Numbered from the stretch's first letter, positions 25,876 to 35,485 are shown. The stretch: DNA of 64,000 nt from Rhodobacteraceae bacterium XHP0102 (GCA_025751475.1 JAOWLD010000001.1:1116001-1180000), one strand, 5' to 3'. The notes: generated by a model from the sequence alone, not told the origin. Program-made: numbers and translations.

Positions 25876-27225
25876 CTACCGTTCGCGTTTTGTGACACGC
25901 AGCCATATCCCCTCCGCCGCGCGCAAGGTCAAATGCGCCACGGGGCGCGGCGGGGGTTGGTCTGCGATCACTTCAAACCGATAGGCGCGAACAAGCATCG
26001 CGATAAGCAACACCCCCTCAACCATCGCAAACCCTGCGCCCGTGCAGATACGCGGCCCCGCTGAAAAGGGCAAATATGGCCCCCGCGCACGGCCCTTTTC
26101 CCATCGAGTTGGGTCAAACCCATCGGGATTATCCCACAACCGCGTATGGCTATGAATGTGAAAGGGCGAGATCACCAATTGCGCCCCGCGCTTGATGACG
26201 CGATCCCGAAACCGCTCAGGCCGCGTGGCCGCGCGCACCATCATCGGCACGGGCGGGTAAAGGCGCAATGTTTCGCGGAACACATCGCGCGTAAGCGGTA
26301 ATTTCGAGAGCAGCGCAAAATCGCAGCCCGCATCAAGCGCGCCCGCCTCGGCGGCCAAACGCGCCTGCCAATCAGGATAAAGCGCCAAAAGGTAAAGCGC
26401 CCATGCCAATGCACTGGCGGAGGTTTCATGCCCCGCAAGAAAGAAAATAGCGACCTGATCCACCATTTCATCCGCCGCGAAACCCTGCCCTGTTTGCGGA
26501 TCGCGCATGGTCAAAATCTTGGTCGCCAGATCATCGGGGGCGCGGCGCTGCTCTATTTCATCCATCCGCGCCTGTGTCATATCGGTGATCAAGGCGCGGA
26601 TGGCGCGCGCGGCGGTCTTGGTTTGGCGCGAAAACCCGCGTGGCAAAAATCGCGGCAAGGGCAGGAATGCGGCCAAATTCACCAAGGGCTGCGCGCGTTG
26701 ATAGCTGCGAAATCCGTGAAAGACGGATTGCGCCAAGCGATCCTCAATCGGCACGGAAAACAGCGTGCGAAAAATCACATCAGCCGCCGCATGGCTGGTC
26801 TGTTCCTCCAATTCGACCACGCCCTGCGGCATACGCGCCACGGCGGCCTGCGCGGCGGCCCAGATGGCCGGAAATGTCTCGCGCAGGCGACCGCCCTCAA
26901 AGGCAGGGTCAATGATGCGCCGCTGCCGCTTCCATGTCTCGCCATTGGTCAGGAACACAGAATTTCCCAAAAGCGGGCGCAGACCTTCGGAAATACGATC
27001 AGATTTGGGGAAATCATCAGGGCGCTCTTTGAGGACCATATCTATCAAATCAGGCTGGTTCAACAGATAGGAGCGGAAAAACGGCGTGCGAAATTCGGCC
27101 ATCCATGCCTGATATAACCGTGCAGGCTGTGCCGAGAGGATATCGCGGCGAAAGAGGCGCATATACTGCCACAGGCTGACGCGATCTGCGCGGGCGGGTG
27201 GCTTGGGTGGAAGCGGCGCGCTCAT
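25876..27225 (-). CDS. Cytochrome P450
   Basis: A 449-residue P450. The I-helix oxygen-binding motif AGHETSAS lies near residue 275, the ExxR motif in FRETLRLYPPVP near 325, and the haem loop FSAGPRICTGAGFAM near 395, with the axial cysteine. No N-terminal membrane anchor, so it is a soluble bacterial enzyme needing separate redox partners, none of which are in the window. It overlaps the upstream hydrolase-like gene by 4 bases, so the two are probably co-expressed. Substrate unknown. Confidence 0.94.
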   Translation of the reverse strand: MSAPLPPKPPARADRVSLWQYMRLFRRDILSAQPARLYQAWMAEFRTPFFRSYLLNQPDLIDMVLKERPDDFPKSDRISEGLRPLLGNSVFLTNGETWKRQRRIIDPAFEGGRLRETFPAIWAAAQAAVARMPQGVVELEEQTSHAAADVIFRTLFSVPIEDRLAQSVFHGFRSYQRAQPLVNLAAFLPLPRFLPRGFSRQTKTAARAIRALITDMTQARMDEIEQRRAPDDLATKILTMRDPQTGQGFAADEMVDQVAIFFLAGHETSASALAWALYLLALYPDWQARLAAEAGALDAGCDFALLSKLPLTRDVFRETLRLYPPVPMMVRAATRPERFRDRVIKRGAQLVISPFHIHSHTRLWDNPDGFDPTRWEKGRARGPYLPFSAGPRICTGAGFAMVEGVLLIAMLVRAYRFEVIADQPPPRPVAHLTLRAAEGIWLRVTKRER

Positions 27226-28394
27226 GAAAGCCCCCGATGCGGTGACATGGCCCGCGTGATACAGGAGGGCGAAGCTCTGCGATTTCCGTAACGGCCCCCA
27301 AGCGTTTGCGGCCCTGCCGTGATGGCGAAATAATCATAATCCCCCCCGCCATCAAAGGCGTTGAGATATTGGAAATGCGTCTCAAACAACCGCCAACGCA
27401 GCGCGGCCCATGTGGCGGGTTTCAAATTTTGTGAAAAGGCCGCGGAAATGACCAACGGCCAACAGGGGTTGGCAGGGGCCACACCCGACACCGCCACGGG
27501 GTCACAAAGCGCGAAGGCGCACCCATCGGCGGGTGCCGTAACATCCACCCATGTGATGCCACAATCTTGCGCCAGCAGCGCCAGATCAGCGCGCAGTCGC
27601 GTTGCGCGCGGCAGAAAGCTGACCATGGGCACGACATGACCAAGCGTCAAAAGCGCCAACGCGCCATGCGCGCGCCCGCGCGCGCGGCGCAGATCAGCCA
27701 AGCAAGACACCGCCAGATAGGCGCCTGAGCTGTGCCCGACAAGCAAAACCTCGTCATAATCCGCATCACAGGCGGCCGCGACTTTTGCAGAAAATTCCGC
27801 CAAACGCGCCTCAAGCGCGGGCGGATAGGCGCCATGTTCCTGTGCCGCATAGGCGTAATCGTCAATCAGATAATGCGCATAAAGCGGGTCTTTTGTGGCA
27901 GCGAAGCGCAAAAACCCATAGGCGAGTGCAGCACCAAACGCAGCCCCGATGACACCCCATTGCGCGCCAAGAGCGATCAGCGCTGCGGCAAGGGCCAACT
28001 CAGACAGCAGCACCAAAACAGGGTAGCAAATCGCGATCACGGGCCCTTTGCGCAAGGCGAAAAGCGGGGCGATGGCCCCTGCCCTGAGATAGACCCAAAC
28101 GGCCCGTGCCAAATGTGCAAAGCTGCGCAAAACCCCACCGCGCATTTTGCTGCGCACGATGTCAGACCATGCCAAAACCTCGATCCGTGTTTCGACCGCC
28201 ACACCCTCGATCTGCGCCGTGACCTGCCAAGCGTGGCTGCCCTCAGCGCGCAGGTGAATGTGATGGCCAGAACAGGCGGCCTGTTTGGCCGCCTCGCGGC
28301 GGTAGCGTTCCCGCAAAGCGCGCGGCGGCGCAGGGTCAAACCCTGGCACAAAGAAAACGGCCCTGCGGCGCACATTGTGGACAACCCCATCCAT
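27222..28394 (-). CDS. Alpha/beta-hydrolase-like membrane protein, co-transcribed with the P450
   Basis: A 390-residue protein. The nucleophile-elbow motif VGHSSGAYLA lies near residue 230. It opens AVFFVPGFDPAPP, an oxyanion-type strand-loop. Two or three hydrophobic helices lie at about residues 110-165, so it is probably membrane-bound. The ATG at 28394 is chosen because an upstream in-frame start at 28424 has no binding site. The stop overlaps the P450 start by 4 bases. It may hydrolyse an ester or lactone linked to the P450 substrate, which is inference only. Confidence 0.75.
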   Translation of the reverse strand: MDGVVHNVRRRAVFFVPGFDPAPPRALRERYRREAAKQAACSGHHIHLRAEGSHAWQVTAQIEGVAVETRIEVLAWSDIVRSKMRGGVLRSFAHLARAVWVYLRAGAIAPLFALRKGPVIAICYPVLVLLSELALAAALIALGAQWGVIGAAFGAALAYGFLRFAATKDPLYAHYLIDDYAYAAQEHGAYPPALEARLAEFSAKVAAACDADYDEVLLVGHSSGAYLAVSCLADLRRARGRAHGALALLTLGHVVPMVSFLPRATRLRADLALLAQDCGITWVDVTAPADGCAFALCDPVAVSGVAPANPCWPLVISAAFSQNLKPATWAALRWRLFETHFQYLNAFDGGGDYDYFAITAGPQTLGGRYGNRRASPSCITRAMSPHRGLS

Positions 28395-28446
28395 GGCGCG
28401 ACAGTAGCGCTGAAATAAAACCAAATGCTACCTAAAAAAGACAGAT

Positions 28447-29193
28447 TTATCCAAGCGCACCAAGGGCGGGGAAGCTTTCCAAAAGCCAGAAAGAAAAGGC
28501 CGAAAAAGCCCCCGTGACCAGCGCCAAACCAACCAGGATCAGAAGGCCGCCCATCAAACGCTCGATCAGCTTCATATGGCGTTTGAGCCGCGCCATAACC
28601 CCCATGGCCCGTTCCAGGAACAGCGCACTGAGCAGGAAGGGAATACCCAAACCTGCCGCATAAACCCCAAGCAGCGTGGTGCCGCGCGCAAGGCTGGCCT
28701 CATTCGCAGCCAAGGTCAGGATCACGCCAAGCTGCGGCCCGATACACGGTGTCCAGCCAAAGGCAAAAGCCAGCCCCAGCACATAAGCCCCAAGCGCCGA
28801 TCCGCCGCGATCCCCTGCATCAAGCCGTGCCTCGCGATCCAGTATCGGGATGCGATACACCCCCAAGAAATGCAATCCAAACAGGATGATCACCACACCA
28901 GACACACGCGAGAGCAACACCTGATTTTGCAAAAAGAATTGACCAAAAATCGAAGCGGTGAAGCCCAAGAACAAAAACACGGTCGACAGGCCCAAGACGA
29001 AGAACGCCGCGGCAAGCACCGCGCGATTTCGTCCCCGTCCCTTGGCCTCATCCAGACTGATCCCGCCCATATAAGCCAGATAGGGTGGCACAATGGGCAG
29101 CACGCAGGGGCTGAGAAAGCTCAGAATCCCAGCGGTCAGCGCAACCAACAGCGCGGGCAACAGCGTTGCATCATATAGATCGATTCCGAACAT
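28447..29193 (-). CDS. ccdA: CcdA-family cytochrome c biogenesis / thiol-disulfide membrane protein
   Basis: A 248-residue membrane protein with about six helices. The two redox cysteines are visible in FLSPCVLPIVPPYLAYMGG (near residue 30) and GWTPCIGPQLG (near 145), the signature of CcdA/DsbD-beta. It passes reducing power from the cytoplasm to the periplasm, for apocytochrome c maturation or similar thiol tasks. It is divergent from tusA (106 bases). The Ccm genes ccmF and ccmH lie 11 kb away. Confidence 0.93.
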   Translation of the reverse strand: MFGIDLYDATLLPALLVALTAGILSFLSPCVLPIVPPYLAYMGGISLDEAKGRGRNRAVLAAAFFVLGLSTVFLFLGFTASIFGQFFLQNQVLLSRVSGVVIILFGLHFLGVYRIPILDREARLDAGDRGGSALGAYVLGLAFAFGWTPCIGPQLGVILTLAANEASLARGTTLLGVYAAGLGIPFLLSALFLERAMGVMARLKRHMKLIERLMGGLLILVGLALVTGAFSAFSFWLLESFPALGALG

Positions 29194-29299
29194 AAGCCCC
29201 ACTTTAGGCTATTTTGATGGGCGCGTCACCCGTCCCCGCACGCGGCTGTGGTCACATTCTTGTGGACGCACCATCGCCGCACAGGCTATGCGCTGCGGC

Positions 29300-29581
29300 A
29301 TGACGCAAAAACCCCAAACGCTCATGGAAATTGACGCGCGCGATCTGCGGTGTCCTTTGCCCGTTTTACGTCTTCAAAAGGCGCTGCGCGGTGTGGATAT
29401 CGGTGCCGTGATCGCCCTGCAAGCAACAGATGGAATGGCGCAGATTGACGTGCCGCATTTTTGCGCCACGCAAGGGCATCACCTGATCAGTGTCACACAG
29501 CGGGATGGCGTTTTGCACTTCGTGATCGAAAAAGGATCTGGCGCTATGAAAAAACCGTCAGCGCCCGTGGATCCCAACTGA
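29300..29581 (+). CDS. TusA-family sulfur carrier protein
   Basis: A 93-residue protein with the TusA motif LRCPLPVLRLQKAL near residue 18, in which Cys carries a persulfide. TusA proteins relay sulfur to tRNA thiolation, molybdenum cofactor or other acceptors. The ATG at 29300 is used; another at 29324 would remove eight residues. The 3' end overlaps the convergent ABC ATPase gene by 38 bases. Divergent pairing with ccdA suggests a periplasmic/cytoplasmic sulfur or thiol link. Confidence 0.88.
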   Translation: MTQKPQTLMEIDARDLRCPLPVLRLQKALRGVDIGAVIALQATDGMAQIDVPHFCATQGHHLISVTQRDGVLHFVIEKGSGAMKKPSAPVDPN

Positions 29582-30632
29582 CGCGGGCCCGCGCGCCCAC
29601 CTCCAAAACGGGGCGGCCAACCACGTTGCGCATGGAGACGCGCACATTGCGTGCCGCCCCGTCCAGACGCAGGTCATAATAGGTCATATCGCCATAATAG
29701 ACGACCTCGGCCACCTCGCCTTCGGCGCTGCGGGCGGATTTGGGATCATCTTCAAACAGGATCGACAAGGTCTCGGGGCGCAAGCCGACCGATACCGCCC
29801 CCGCACGCGCGGCCCCCGCAATTTGACCCTCGTCAATATCAGCACGGCCCAACCCTGCAACATCGACAGACAACCCGCCTGATGCCTGCAATGTGCCATC
29901 CAGAAAATTCATCATCCCGATAAATTCCCCCACGCGGCGGCTGACGGGGCGGCGATAGAGGCGCTCGGGATCATCCAATTGTGCAATCTCGCCCTCGAAC
30001 ATCACCGCGATGCGGTCAGACATGACCAAAGCCTCTTCTTGGTCATGGGTCACAAGAATGAAGGTGATGCCCACTTCGCGCTGTAGCTTGATCAATTCAA
30101 CCTGCATCACTTCGCGCATTTTTTTGTCCAAGGCCGAAAGCGGCTCATCAAGCAGCAAAACCTTGGGCTTTAGGATCAAGGCGCGGGCCAAGGCCACGCG
30201 CTGCCGCTGCCCCCCCGACAGCGCGTGCGCAGCGCGGCCGCCGTAACCACCAAGGCCCACCATTTCCAAGGCCTGCCCCACCGCGCGGGTTTTATCACCC
30301 GCAGACAGGCCCGATTTCCGCAATCCAAAGGCCACGTTTTGCTCCACGTTCAGATGTGGGAAAATCGCGTAAGATTGGAACACCATATTGGTGGGGCGAT
30401 GGTTGGGGGCGACCCCCTCCATATTCTTGCCACCCAACATAATGGCGCCAGAGGAAATATCCTCGAACCCTGCAATCGCACGCAACAGCGTGGTCTTACC
30501 GCAGCCCGATGGCCCAAGCAGCGAGAAAAACTCCCCCTGCCCGATTTCGGCCGTGATGCCGCGCAGCGCGTGATAATCGCCGTAGTATTTATGCACGTCT
30601 TCGAGACGGATAATCGGCTCTGGCTTGGTCAT
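29544..30632 (-). CDS. potA: ABC transporter ATP-binding protein, PotA-like
   Basis: A 362-residue ATPase. Walker A is GPSGCGKTT near residue 37, the signature is LSGGQRQRVALARAL near 140, Walker B is LLLDEPLSALD near 160, and a C-terminal TOBE-like domain runs from ~290. This is the long-ATPase type of polyamine and related importers. It is the last gene of a potB-potC-potA run on the minus strand; its start overlaps the potC stop by 4 bases. Confidence 0.92.
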   Translation of the reverse strand: MTKPEPIIRLEDVHKYYGDYHALRGITAEIGQGEFFSLLGPSGCGKTTLLRAIAGFEDISSGAIMLGGKNMEGVAPNHRPTNMVFQSYAIFPHLNVEQNVAFGLRKSGLSAGDKTRAVGQALEMVGLGGYGGRAAHALSGGQRQRVALARALILKPKVLLLDEPLSALDKKMREVMQVELIKLQREVGITFILVTHDQEEALVMSDRIAVMFEGEIAQLDDPERLYRRPVSRRVGEFIGMMNFLDGTLQASGGLSVDVAGLGRADIDEGQIAGAARAGAVSVGLRPETLSILFEDDPKSARSAEGEVAEVVYYGDMTYYDLRLDGAARNVRVSMRNVVGRPVLEVGARARVSWDPRALTVFS

Positions 30633-31435
30633 AGAAACCCTCCAACATCGCGCTTACCTGCACGGCGCAGGCCACGGCGGCGGAAATATTCGGCAGTAAT
30701 CAACAAGATAATCGAAAGCGCCACCAATAGCGTGCCAAGCGCCATAATCACAGGCACCCGCGCAGGAAAGCGCAGCAACCCCCAGATATAAACGGGCAAG
30801 GTCGGCTCATTGCCCGACAGGAAGAAAGCAATGATAAACTCATCCAAACTGATCGTGAAACAGATCAAAAGCGATGCGATGATGCCCGGCGCGACAAGCG
30901 GCAAGGTAATCAGGCGAAAGGTGCTCAAAGGGGTCTCGCCCAGATCAATCGCCGCCTCCTCAAGGCTTTTGTCCATATTGGCAAAGCTGCCCTGAAGGAT
31001 GGCAATTGAAAACGGCGTGCAGATCAGGACATGGCCCGCAATCACCGACCAAATGCCTGTGGACAAGCCCGCTTGGATCAACACCACCAAGAGCGACACG
31101 GCCACGATGATTTCAGGCAGGACCAAAGGCAGCATCACAAAGCCCACAATCCCGCCCTTTGCGGGAAAGTTATACCGCGTGGCCGCGCGGGCCGCGAACA
31201 GGCCAAAGCAGGTCGAAAGGATGGCCACCGAAACCGCGATGAACACCGAATTGCGCGTGGCCTCGATGAGCGCCTTGGTGGTAAAAATCTCGACAAACCA
31301 ACTGGTGGTGAAGCTCTGCAAGGGAAAGGCGATCACGGTGCCCGAATTGAAGGCAAACATCGGCAAAAGCAGGATTGGCGCATAAAGGAACACCAGATAA
31401 AGGATCACATAAGCCTTAAGCCCCTGCCCCTTCAT
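30629..31435 (-). CDS. potC: ABC transporter permease, PotC-like
   Basis: A 268-residue permease with six predicted membrane helices. The cytoplasmic EAA loop is seen as EEAAIDLGETPLSTFRLITLPLVAPGI near residue 157, which docks the ATPase. It overlaps potB and potA by 4 bases at each side, so translation of the three is coupled. Confidence 0.92.
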   Translation of the reverse strand: MKGQGLKAYVILYLVFLYAPILLLPMFAFNSGTVIAFPLQSFTTSWFVEIFTTKALIEATRNSVFIAVSVAILSTCFGLFAARAATRYNFPAKGGIVGFVMLPLVLPEIIVAVSLLVVLIQAGLSTGIWSVIAGHVLICTPFSIAILQGSFANMDKSLEEAAIDLGETPLSTFRLITLPLVAPGIIASLLICFTISLDEFIIAFFLSGNEPTLPVYIWGLLRFPARVPVIMALGTLLVALSIILLITAEYFRRRGLRRAGKRDVGGFL

Positions 31436-32331
31436 TTGGATTTCCCCCCGCGTGTCCAGCGCATGGTCAGAACAATCATCACAAGCGATACAATGCCCAC
31501 CATCGACATCGCCAGCACCGAGAGGGTCGCCCCCATTGGCGCGTTGTTCAGGCGCATGAATTGGGTCTGGATCATATTGGCGATCATCGTGCCATCAGAA
31601 CCGCCGACCAGACGCGGTGTGACATAATCGCCAATGGTCGGGATAAACACGATCAGAACCGCTGCGAGAACCCCAGGCATGGCCAAGGGAAGGGTGACGC
31701 GCAGGAAAACCATCACGCGGCTTTCCCCCAAATCGCGGCCCGCCTCGTGCAAGGAGCGGTCAATTTTCTCAAGGCTGACGAAAATCGGCAGGATGGCAAA
31801 GGGTGCATAGGCATGGGCCAATGTGATCACCACGGAATTGGCAGAATAAAGGATCCATGCCAAAGGCTCCTCGATCAGGCCAAGCCCGACCAATGTGCCA
31901 TTCACTGGCCCATCATAGGCCAAAATCACCCGCCACAAAAACACGCGGATCAGATAGCTGGTCCAAAACGGAATGGTGATCAAAAACAACCACAAAGATT
32001 TGCGTTCTGGGGCCACATGGAAGGAGACGAAATAGGCCACGGGAAAGGCCAACAGAACCGTAATCGCCGTCACCGCAAGCGAAATGCGCAACGAGCGCGA
32101 CAGAAGCTCCATATAAAGCGGGTCGGAAAAGGCCTCGCGGTAATTGTCGAGCGTGAACGTGCGGTTGATTGTCATGAAATCCTGCGTCCAAAAGGAAAAC
32201 AGGACAATCGCACCCAAAGGGGCGGCCAACAGCAAAAGCGCATAGACGAAGGGCGGCGCAATAAGGGCCAACCCTTTGCTTTCCTCGCGGCGCAATATCC
32301 TTCCCAGATCAAAAGATCGGGCCATCGCCAT
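31432..32331 (-). CDS. potB: ABC transporter permease, PotB-like
   Basis: A 299-residue permease with six membrane helices and the EAA loop HEAGRDLGESRVMVFLRVTLPLAMPGV near residue 207. GGGGGAAG precedes the ATG at 32331; the ATG at 32325 is almost as good. A longer in-frame extension to 32472 has no binding site and is disregarded. No binding-protein gene adjoins the operon. The upstream neighbour is a divergent glycosyltransferase. Confidence 0.9.
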   Translation of the reverse strand: MAMARSFDLGRILRREESKGLALIAPPFVYALLLLAAPLGAIVLFSFWTQDFMTINRTFTLDNYREAFSDPLYMELLSRSLRISLAVTAITVLLAFPVAYFVSFHVAPERKSLWLFLITIPFWTSYLIRVFLWRVILAYDGPVNGTLVGLGLIEEPLAWILYSANSVVITLAHAYAPFAILPIFVSLEKIDRSLHEAGRDLGESRVMVFLRVTLPLAMPGVLAAVLIVFIPTIGDYVTPRLVGGSDGTMIANMIQTQFMRLNNAPMGATLSVLAMSMVGIVSLVMIVLTMRWTRGGKSK

Positions 32332-32531
32332 CCCCCAACTTCCCCCAAAATCGGGGGTGCATAGCACAGGACCTTTAGAAGAAATCCGTGACAGCGCAAG
32401 GGATTCGATCAATACACGCCACAGATCGCGGTCCTGCATAATTTTTGGGCACGGGTCATGAGACTTGCGCAATCAGGGCCAAGCCTGTAGCCCGAACCCG
32501 ACCAAAATTCGCAAAGCAACCCGACCGCCCC

Positions 32532-33389
32532 ATGCCCAAATCCACGACATCCGATACGGCACCCGATACGGCACCCCGCCCCAAACGGGGCGATGGGGCA
32601 ATCGTCACCTATTTGATCAATCTCGACCGCGCCACCGAGCGCTTGGCCAAGCTGGATCGCCGTCTCTCCGAGCTTGGTTTGGATTACACCCGTATCGCGG
32701 CCGTGGATGGGCGGGCCTTGCGCTTTCCCCATCCCGATTTCAGTGATCTGTCTTATCGGCTGTTGCACGGGCGCAGACGCGCCCCCGCCGAAATTGGATG
32801 CTATTTCAGCCATATCGCAGCCCTTCGCGCATTTTTGGACAGCGATGCCGAGCACGCGCTGATCTTGGAAGATGATGTCACCTTTGCCCCCGATTTTATC
32901 GCGGTGATGGAGGCGTCATTGGCGCGCGCGAATGACTGGGATATCTTGCGCCTCTCCACCGTCAATACGGGGCGCGCCATCCGCTTTAGCCGCTTGTTTG
33001 GCCGTTATCGCCTTGCCATTGCGCTGACGCGGGAGAAGGGCGCGGGGGCCTATATGGTCAACCGCCGTGCCGCAAGGTGGTTGGTGCGGCAATTGCCGAT
33101 GCGACTGGCCTATGACATCATGTTTGATCTGGAATATCTCGCGGGATTGCGCGCGGTTTTTGTCACACCGCTGCCCTGCCAGCAAATCACGGGCGAAGCC
33201 ACGCAAATCCAAAACCAAGGGCCAGATTTCAAGCTGCCCAAATGGCGGTATCTGACCGTGTTGCCCTATCGGGCATGGTTGGAAATCACGCGCTTGATCA
33301 TGCGTTTGGGCTATTTGGGCGCGGCGGCCCTGCGGACTTTGTGGAGGGCCTTATGGGGGGCCGTAAAAAAGAGCACACCTCGCCAGTAG
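32532..33389 (+). CDS. Glycosyltransferase family 25 (LPS/LOS type)
   Basis: A 285-residue enzyme. VTYLINLDRATERLAKLDRRL is the GT25 opening, followed by GCYFSHIAALRAF near residue 86 and the metal-binding LILEDDVTF near 108. Members add galactose or similar sugars to lipooligosaccharide. The first ~15 residues contain a tandem DTAP-DTAP repeat written by a 12-base direct repeat. The C-terminus has a basic/hydrophobic tail that may touch the membrane. Confidence 0.88.
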   Translation: MPKSTTSDTAPDTAPRPKRGDGAIVTYLINLDRATERLAKLDRRLSELGLDYTRIAAVDGRALRFPHPDFSDLSYRLLHGRRRAPAEIGCYFSHIAALRAFLDSDAEHALILEDDVTFAPDFIAVMEASLARANDWDILRLSTVNTGRAIRFSRLFGRYRLAIALTREKGAGAYMVNRRAARWLVRQLPMRLAYDIMFDLEYLAGLRAVFVTPLPCQQITGEATQIQNQGPDFKLPKWRYLTVLPYRAWLEITRLIMRLGYLGAAALRTLWRALWGAVKKSTPRQ

Positions 33390-33483
33390 AGCAAAAAGAA
33401 AACCTTTTTTCTTCTGTGCCCTAAACACAACCTTAAGCTGTTCGTTGTCATGTGCGAATGAGATTCAACCACGGACGACAGCA

Positions 33484-34890
33484 ATGACTTTTCAGCGCGC
33501 CACCCCTCCCCAACATGACCAAATGGGCGAGGATGCTCAACTTGCCGCGATTGCCGATGCGGCCCTGCTTTCGATGGTCAACGACACCCAAGCGGTGATC
33601 CATTTTAAAATTGACGGCACCATCATCACGGCCAATCAGAATTTCCTCAACGCGGTCGAATATCCGCTCCACGAGGTGGTGGGGCGACATCACTCGATCT
33701 TTGTTGATCCTGATTATGGGCAAAGCGATGCCTATAAGAAATTCTGGGCCGATCTGAAGGCGGGACACAGCTTTACCGATCAATTTCCCCGCATCACCAA
33801 AAGCGGGAAAAAAATCTGGATCCAAGCGACCTATGCCCCCGTTAAGGATGTGCAGGGCAATCTGAACCGCGTGGTCAAAGTGGCCACGGATGTCACCGCG
33901 CGCGTCACCGCGATTGAGGAAATTGCCCAAGCCCTGTTCGATCTGCGCGAGGGCAATTTGGCCACCCGTGTCACCCTCAGCTCCCTGCCCGATATCGCCA
34001 AAATCGCCACTGCCTATAATGAGGCGGTCACGCATATGTCGAACCTGATGCGCAATGCCACCACGGTCAGCGGCGAGGTGCATAGCATCGGGACGGCCAT
34101 CACCAATGCCTCGGGCGAATTGTCCAATCGTGCCACCCATCAGGCCTCGCAGATCGAGCAGACCGCCGCCGCCGTGGAGGAATTGACCACCTCCACCCGC
34201 GCCAGCGTTGATGGCGCGCGGCGGGTTTTGACAGGGGCCAATGCCACCCGCGACCGCACCAGCGAAAGCGAAGCGGTGGTGAAAAACGCCGTTGCCGCGA
34301 TGCATAAGATCAAGGAAAGCTCGGATCGCATCGCCCAGATTATCTCGGTGATCGATGGGATCGCCGCGCAGACCAACCTTTTGTCGCTCAACGCGGCGAT
34401 TGAGGCGGCACGCGCAGGCCCCGCAGGGCGCGGCTTTTCGGTGGTCGCCTCGGAGGTGCGCCAATTGGCACAGCGCAGCGCCGACAGCGCCCGTGAAATC
34501 AGTGCGCTGATCGCAGAAAGCCAACGCCATGTGACGGGGGGGGTGGATTTGGTCGATAAAACGGGCCAAGAACTGCGCCGCATTTTCGATGACATAGGCG
34601 CGTTGACCGAGAATATCGAAGAAATCGTGACAGGCGTGAATGAGCAAAGCGTGGCCTTGGCCGATATCAACAGCGCCGTCTTCAACATGGAGCGCGTCAC
34701 CCAAGAAAACGCCACCATGGCCGAGGAATTGGCCAAAGACAGCAGCACCCTGACCCAAGCGGCCACGGGTCTGACCACGGAATTGCGGTTTTTCAAAATC
34801 GATGCACACCCGCATGGCCATATGCCCGCCGCCATGGCGCAAGATTACGCACAGATGACGCGCAACACGGGGTTTTCCTTTGCAAACTAA
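33484..34890 (+). CDS. Soluble methyl-accepting chemotaxis protein with N-terminal PAS domain
   Basis: A 468-residue chemoreceptor without membrane helices. Residues ~15-140 form a PAS domain (AVIHFKIDGTIITANQNFLNAVEY; FWADLKAGHSFTDQFPRI). A HAMP-like linker and a signalling domain follow; the hairpin tip lies in [17 protein letters not shown] near residue 300. Cytoplasmic PAS receptors usually sense redox state or bound haem/flavin. It stands apart from the che operon 20 kb away. Confidence 0.92.
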   Translation: MTFQRATPPQHDQMGEDAQLAAIADAALLSMVNDTQAVIHFKIDGTIITANQNFLNAVEYPLHEVVGRHHSIFVDPDYGQSDAYKKFWADLKAGHSFTDQFPRITKSGKKIWIQATYAPVKDVQGNLNRVVKVATDVTARVTAIEEIAQALFDLREGNLATRVTLSSLPDIAKIATAYNEAVTHMSNLMRNATTVSGEVHSIGTAITNASGELSNRATHQASQIEQTAAAVEELTTSTRASVDGARRVLTGANATRDRTSESEAVVKNAVAAMHKIKESSDRIAQIISVIDGIAAQTNLLSLNAAIEAARAGPAGRGFSVVASEVRQLAQRSADSAREISALIAESQRHVTGGVDLVDKTGQELRRIFDDIGALTENIEEIVTGVNEQSVALADINSAVFNMERVTQENATMAEELAKDSSTLTQAATGLTTELRFFKIDAHPHGHMPAAMAQDYAQMTRNTGFSFAN

Positions 34891-34913
34891 CCCCGCAAAG
34901 CGCGCGTGATCCA

Positions 34914-34947
34914 AAGAAAAAGGCCACCCGTAAGGGTGGCCTTTTTT
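34914..34947. terminator. Bidirectional terminator between the PAS receptor and rpsI
   Basis: Perfect arms AGGCCACCC (34921-34929) and GGGTGGCCT (34934-34942) with a 4-base loop, flanked by A-rich sequence on the left and T-rich on the right, so it can work for both convergent genes. Confidence 0.92.
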
Positions 34948-34972
34948 GATATCTGTGCCTGCGCGCGCGAAA

Positions 34973-35482
34973 TTAGCGCTTGGAGAACTGGAAGCTGCGG
35001 CGTGCTTTGCGCTTGCCGAATTTTTTCCGTTCCACAACGCGGCTGTCGCGGGTGAGGAAACCTGCGGCCTTCAATGCGCCACGCAAGCTGGGATCATAGA
35101 GCTGCAACGCCTTGGAGATCCCATGCTTCACCGCGCCTGCCTGACCTGACAGACCGCCGCCTTTGACGGTGGCCATCACGTCAAACTGATCTTCTACACC
35201 TGCCACGGTAAAGGGCTGACGCAGGATCATCTGCAACACGGGGCGGGCAAAGTAGGTTTTGATTTCCTTGCCGTTCACGGTGACCTTGCCAGAGCCTGGC
35301 TTGATCCACACGCGGGCAACCGCATCTTTGCGCTTACCTGTTGCGTAGGAGCGGCCAAGCGCATCGCGCACAGGCTCGCGGGGGGTTGCATCCAAGGAGA
35401 TGGATGTCGCACCTGCGGCGGGGGCAGAGCCCTCAGCCACGGCGCCTTTCAGCTCATCGAGCGAAGAGAGTGTCTCGGCCAT
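34973..35482 (-). CDS. rpsI: 30S ribosomal protein S9
   Basis: A 169-residue protein. The conserved S9 core begins [15 protein letters not shown] near residue 45 and ends [17 protein letters not shown], the basic tail that reaches the P site. The ~44-residue Ala/Glu-rich N-terminal extension is usual in Rhodobacterales. It follows rplM with a 3-base gap, the conserved L13-S9 operon. Confidence 0.97.
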   Translation of the reverse strand: MAETLSSLDELKGAVAEGSAPAAGATSISLDATPREPVRDALGRSYATGKRKDAVARVWIKPGSGKVTVNGKEIKTYFARPVLQMILRQPFTVAGVEDQFDVMATVKGGGLSGQAGAVKHGISKALQLYDPSLRGALKAAGFLTRDSRVVERKKFGKRKARRSFQFSKR

Positions 35483-35485
35483 GGT

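Noticed and set aside
32540-32580. Short tandem repeat as a regulatory or mobile signature
   Set aside because: It is a 12-base repeat inside the start of the glycosyltransferase gene that encodes DTAP-DTAP; a replication slip explains it.
33448-35037. A 529-residue open frame on the minus strand opposite the PAS receptor
   Set aside because: It is a mirror of a well-supported chemoreceptor gene, rich in His/Gly/Arg with no domain, and runs into rpsI.
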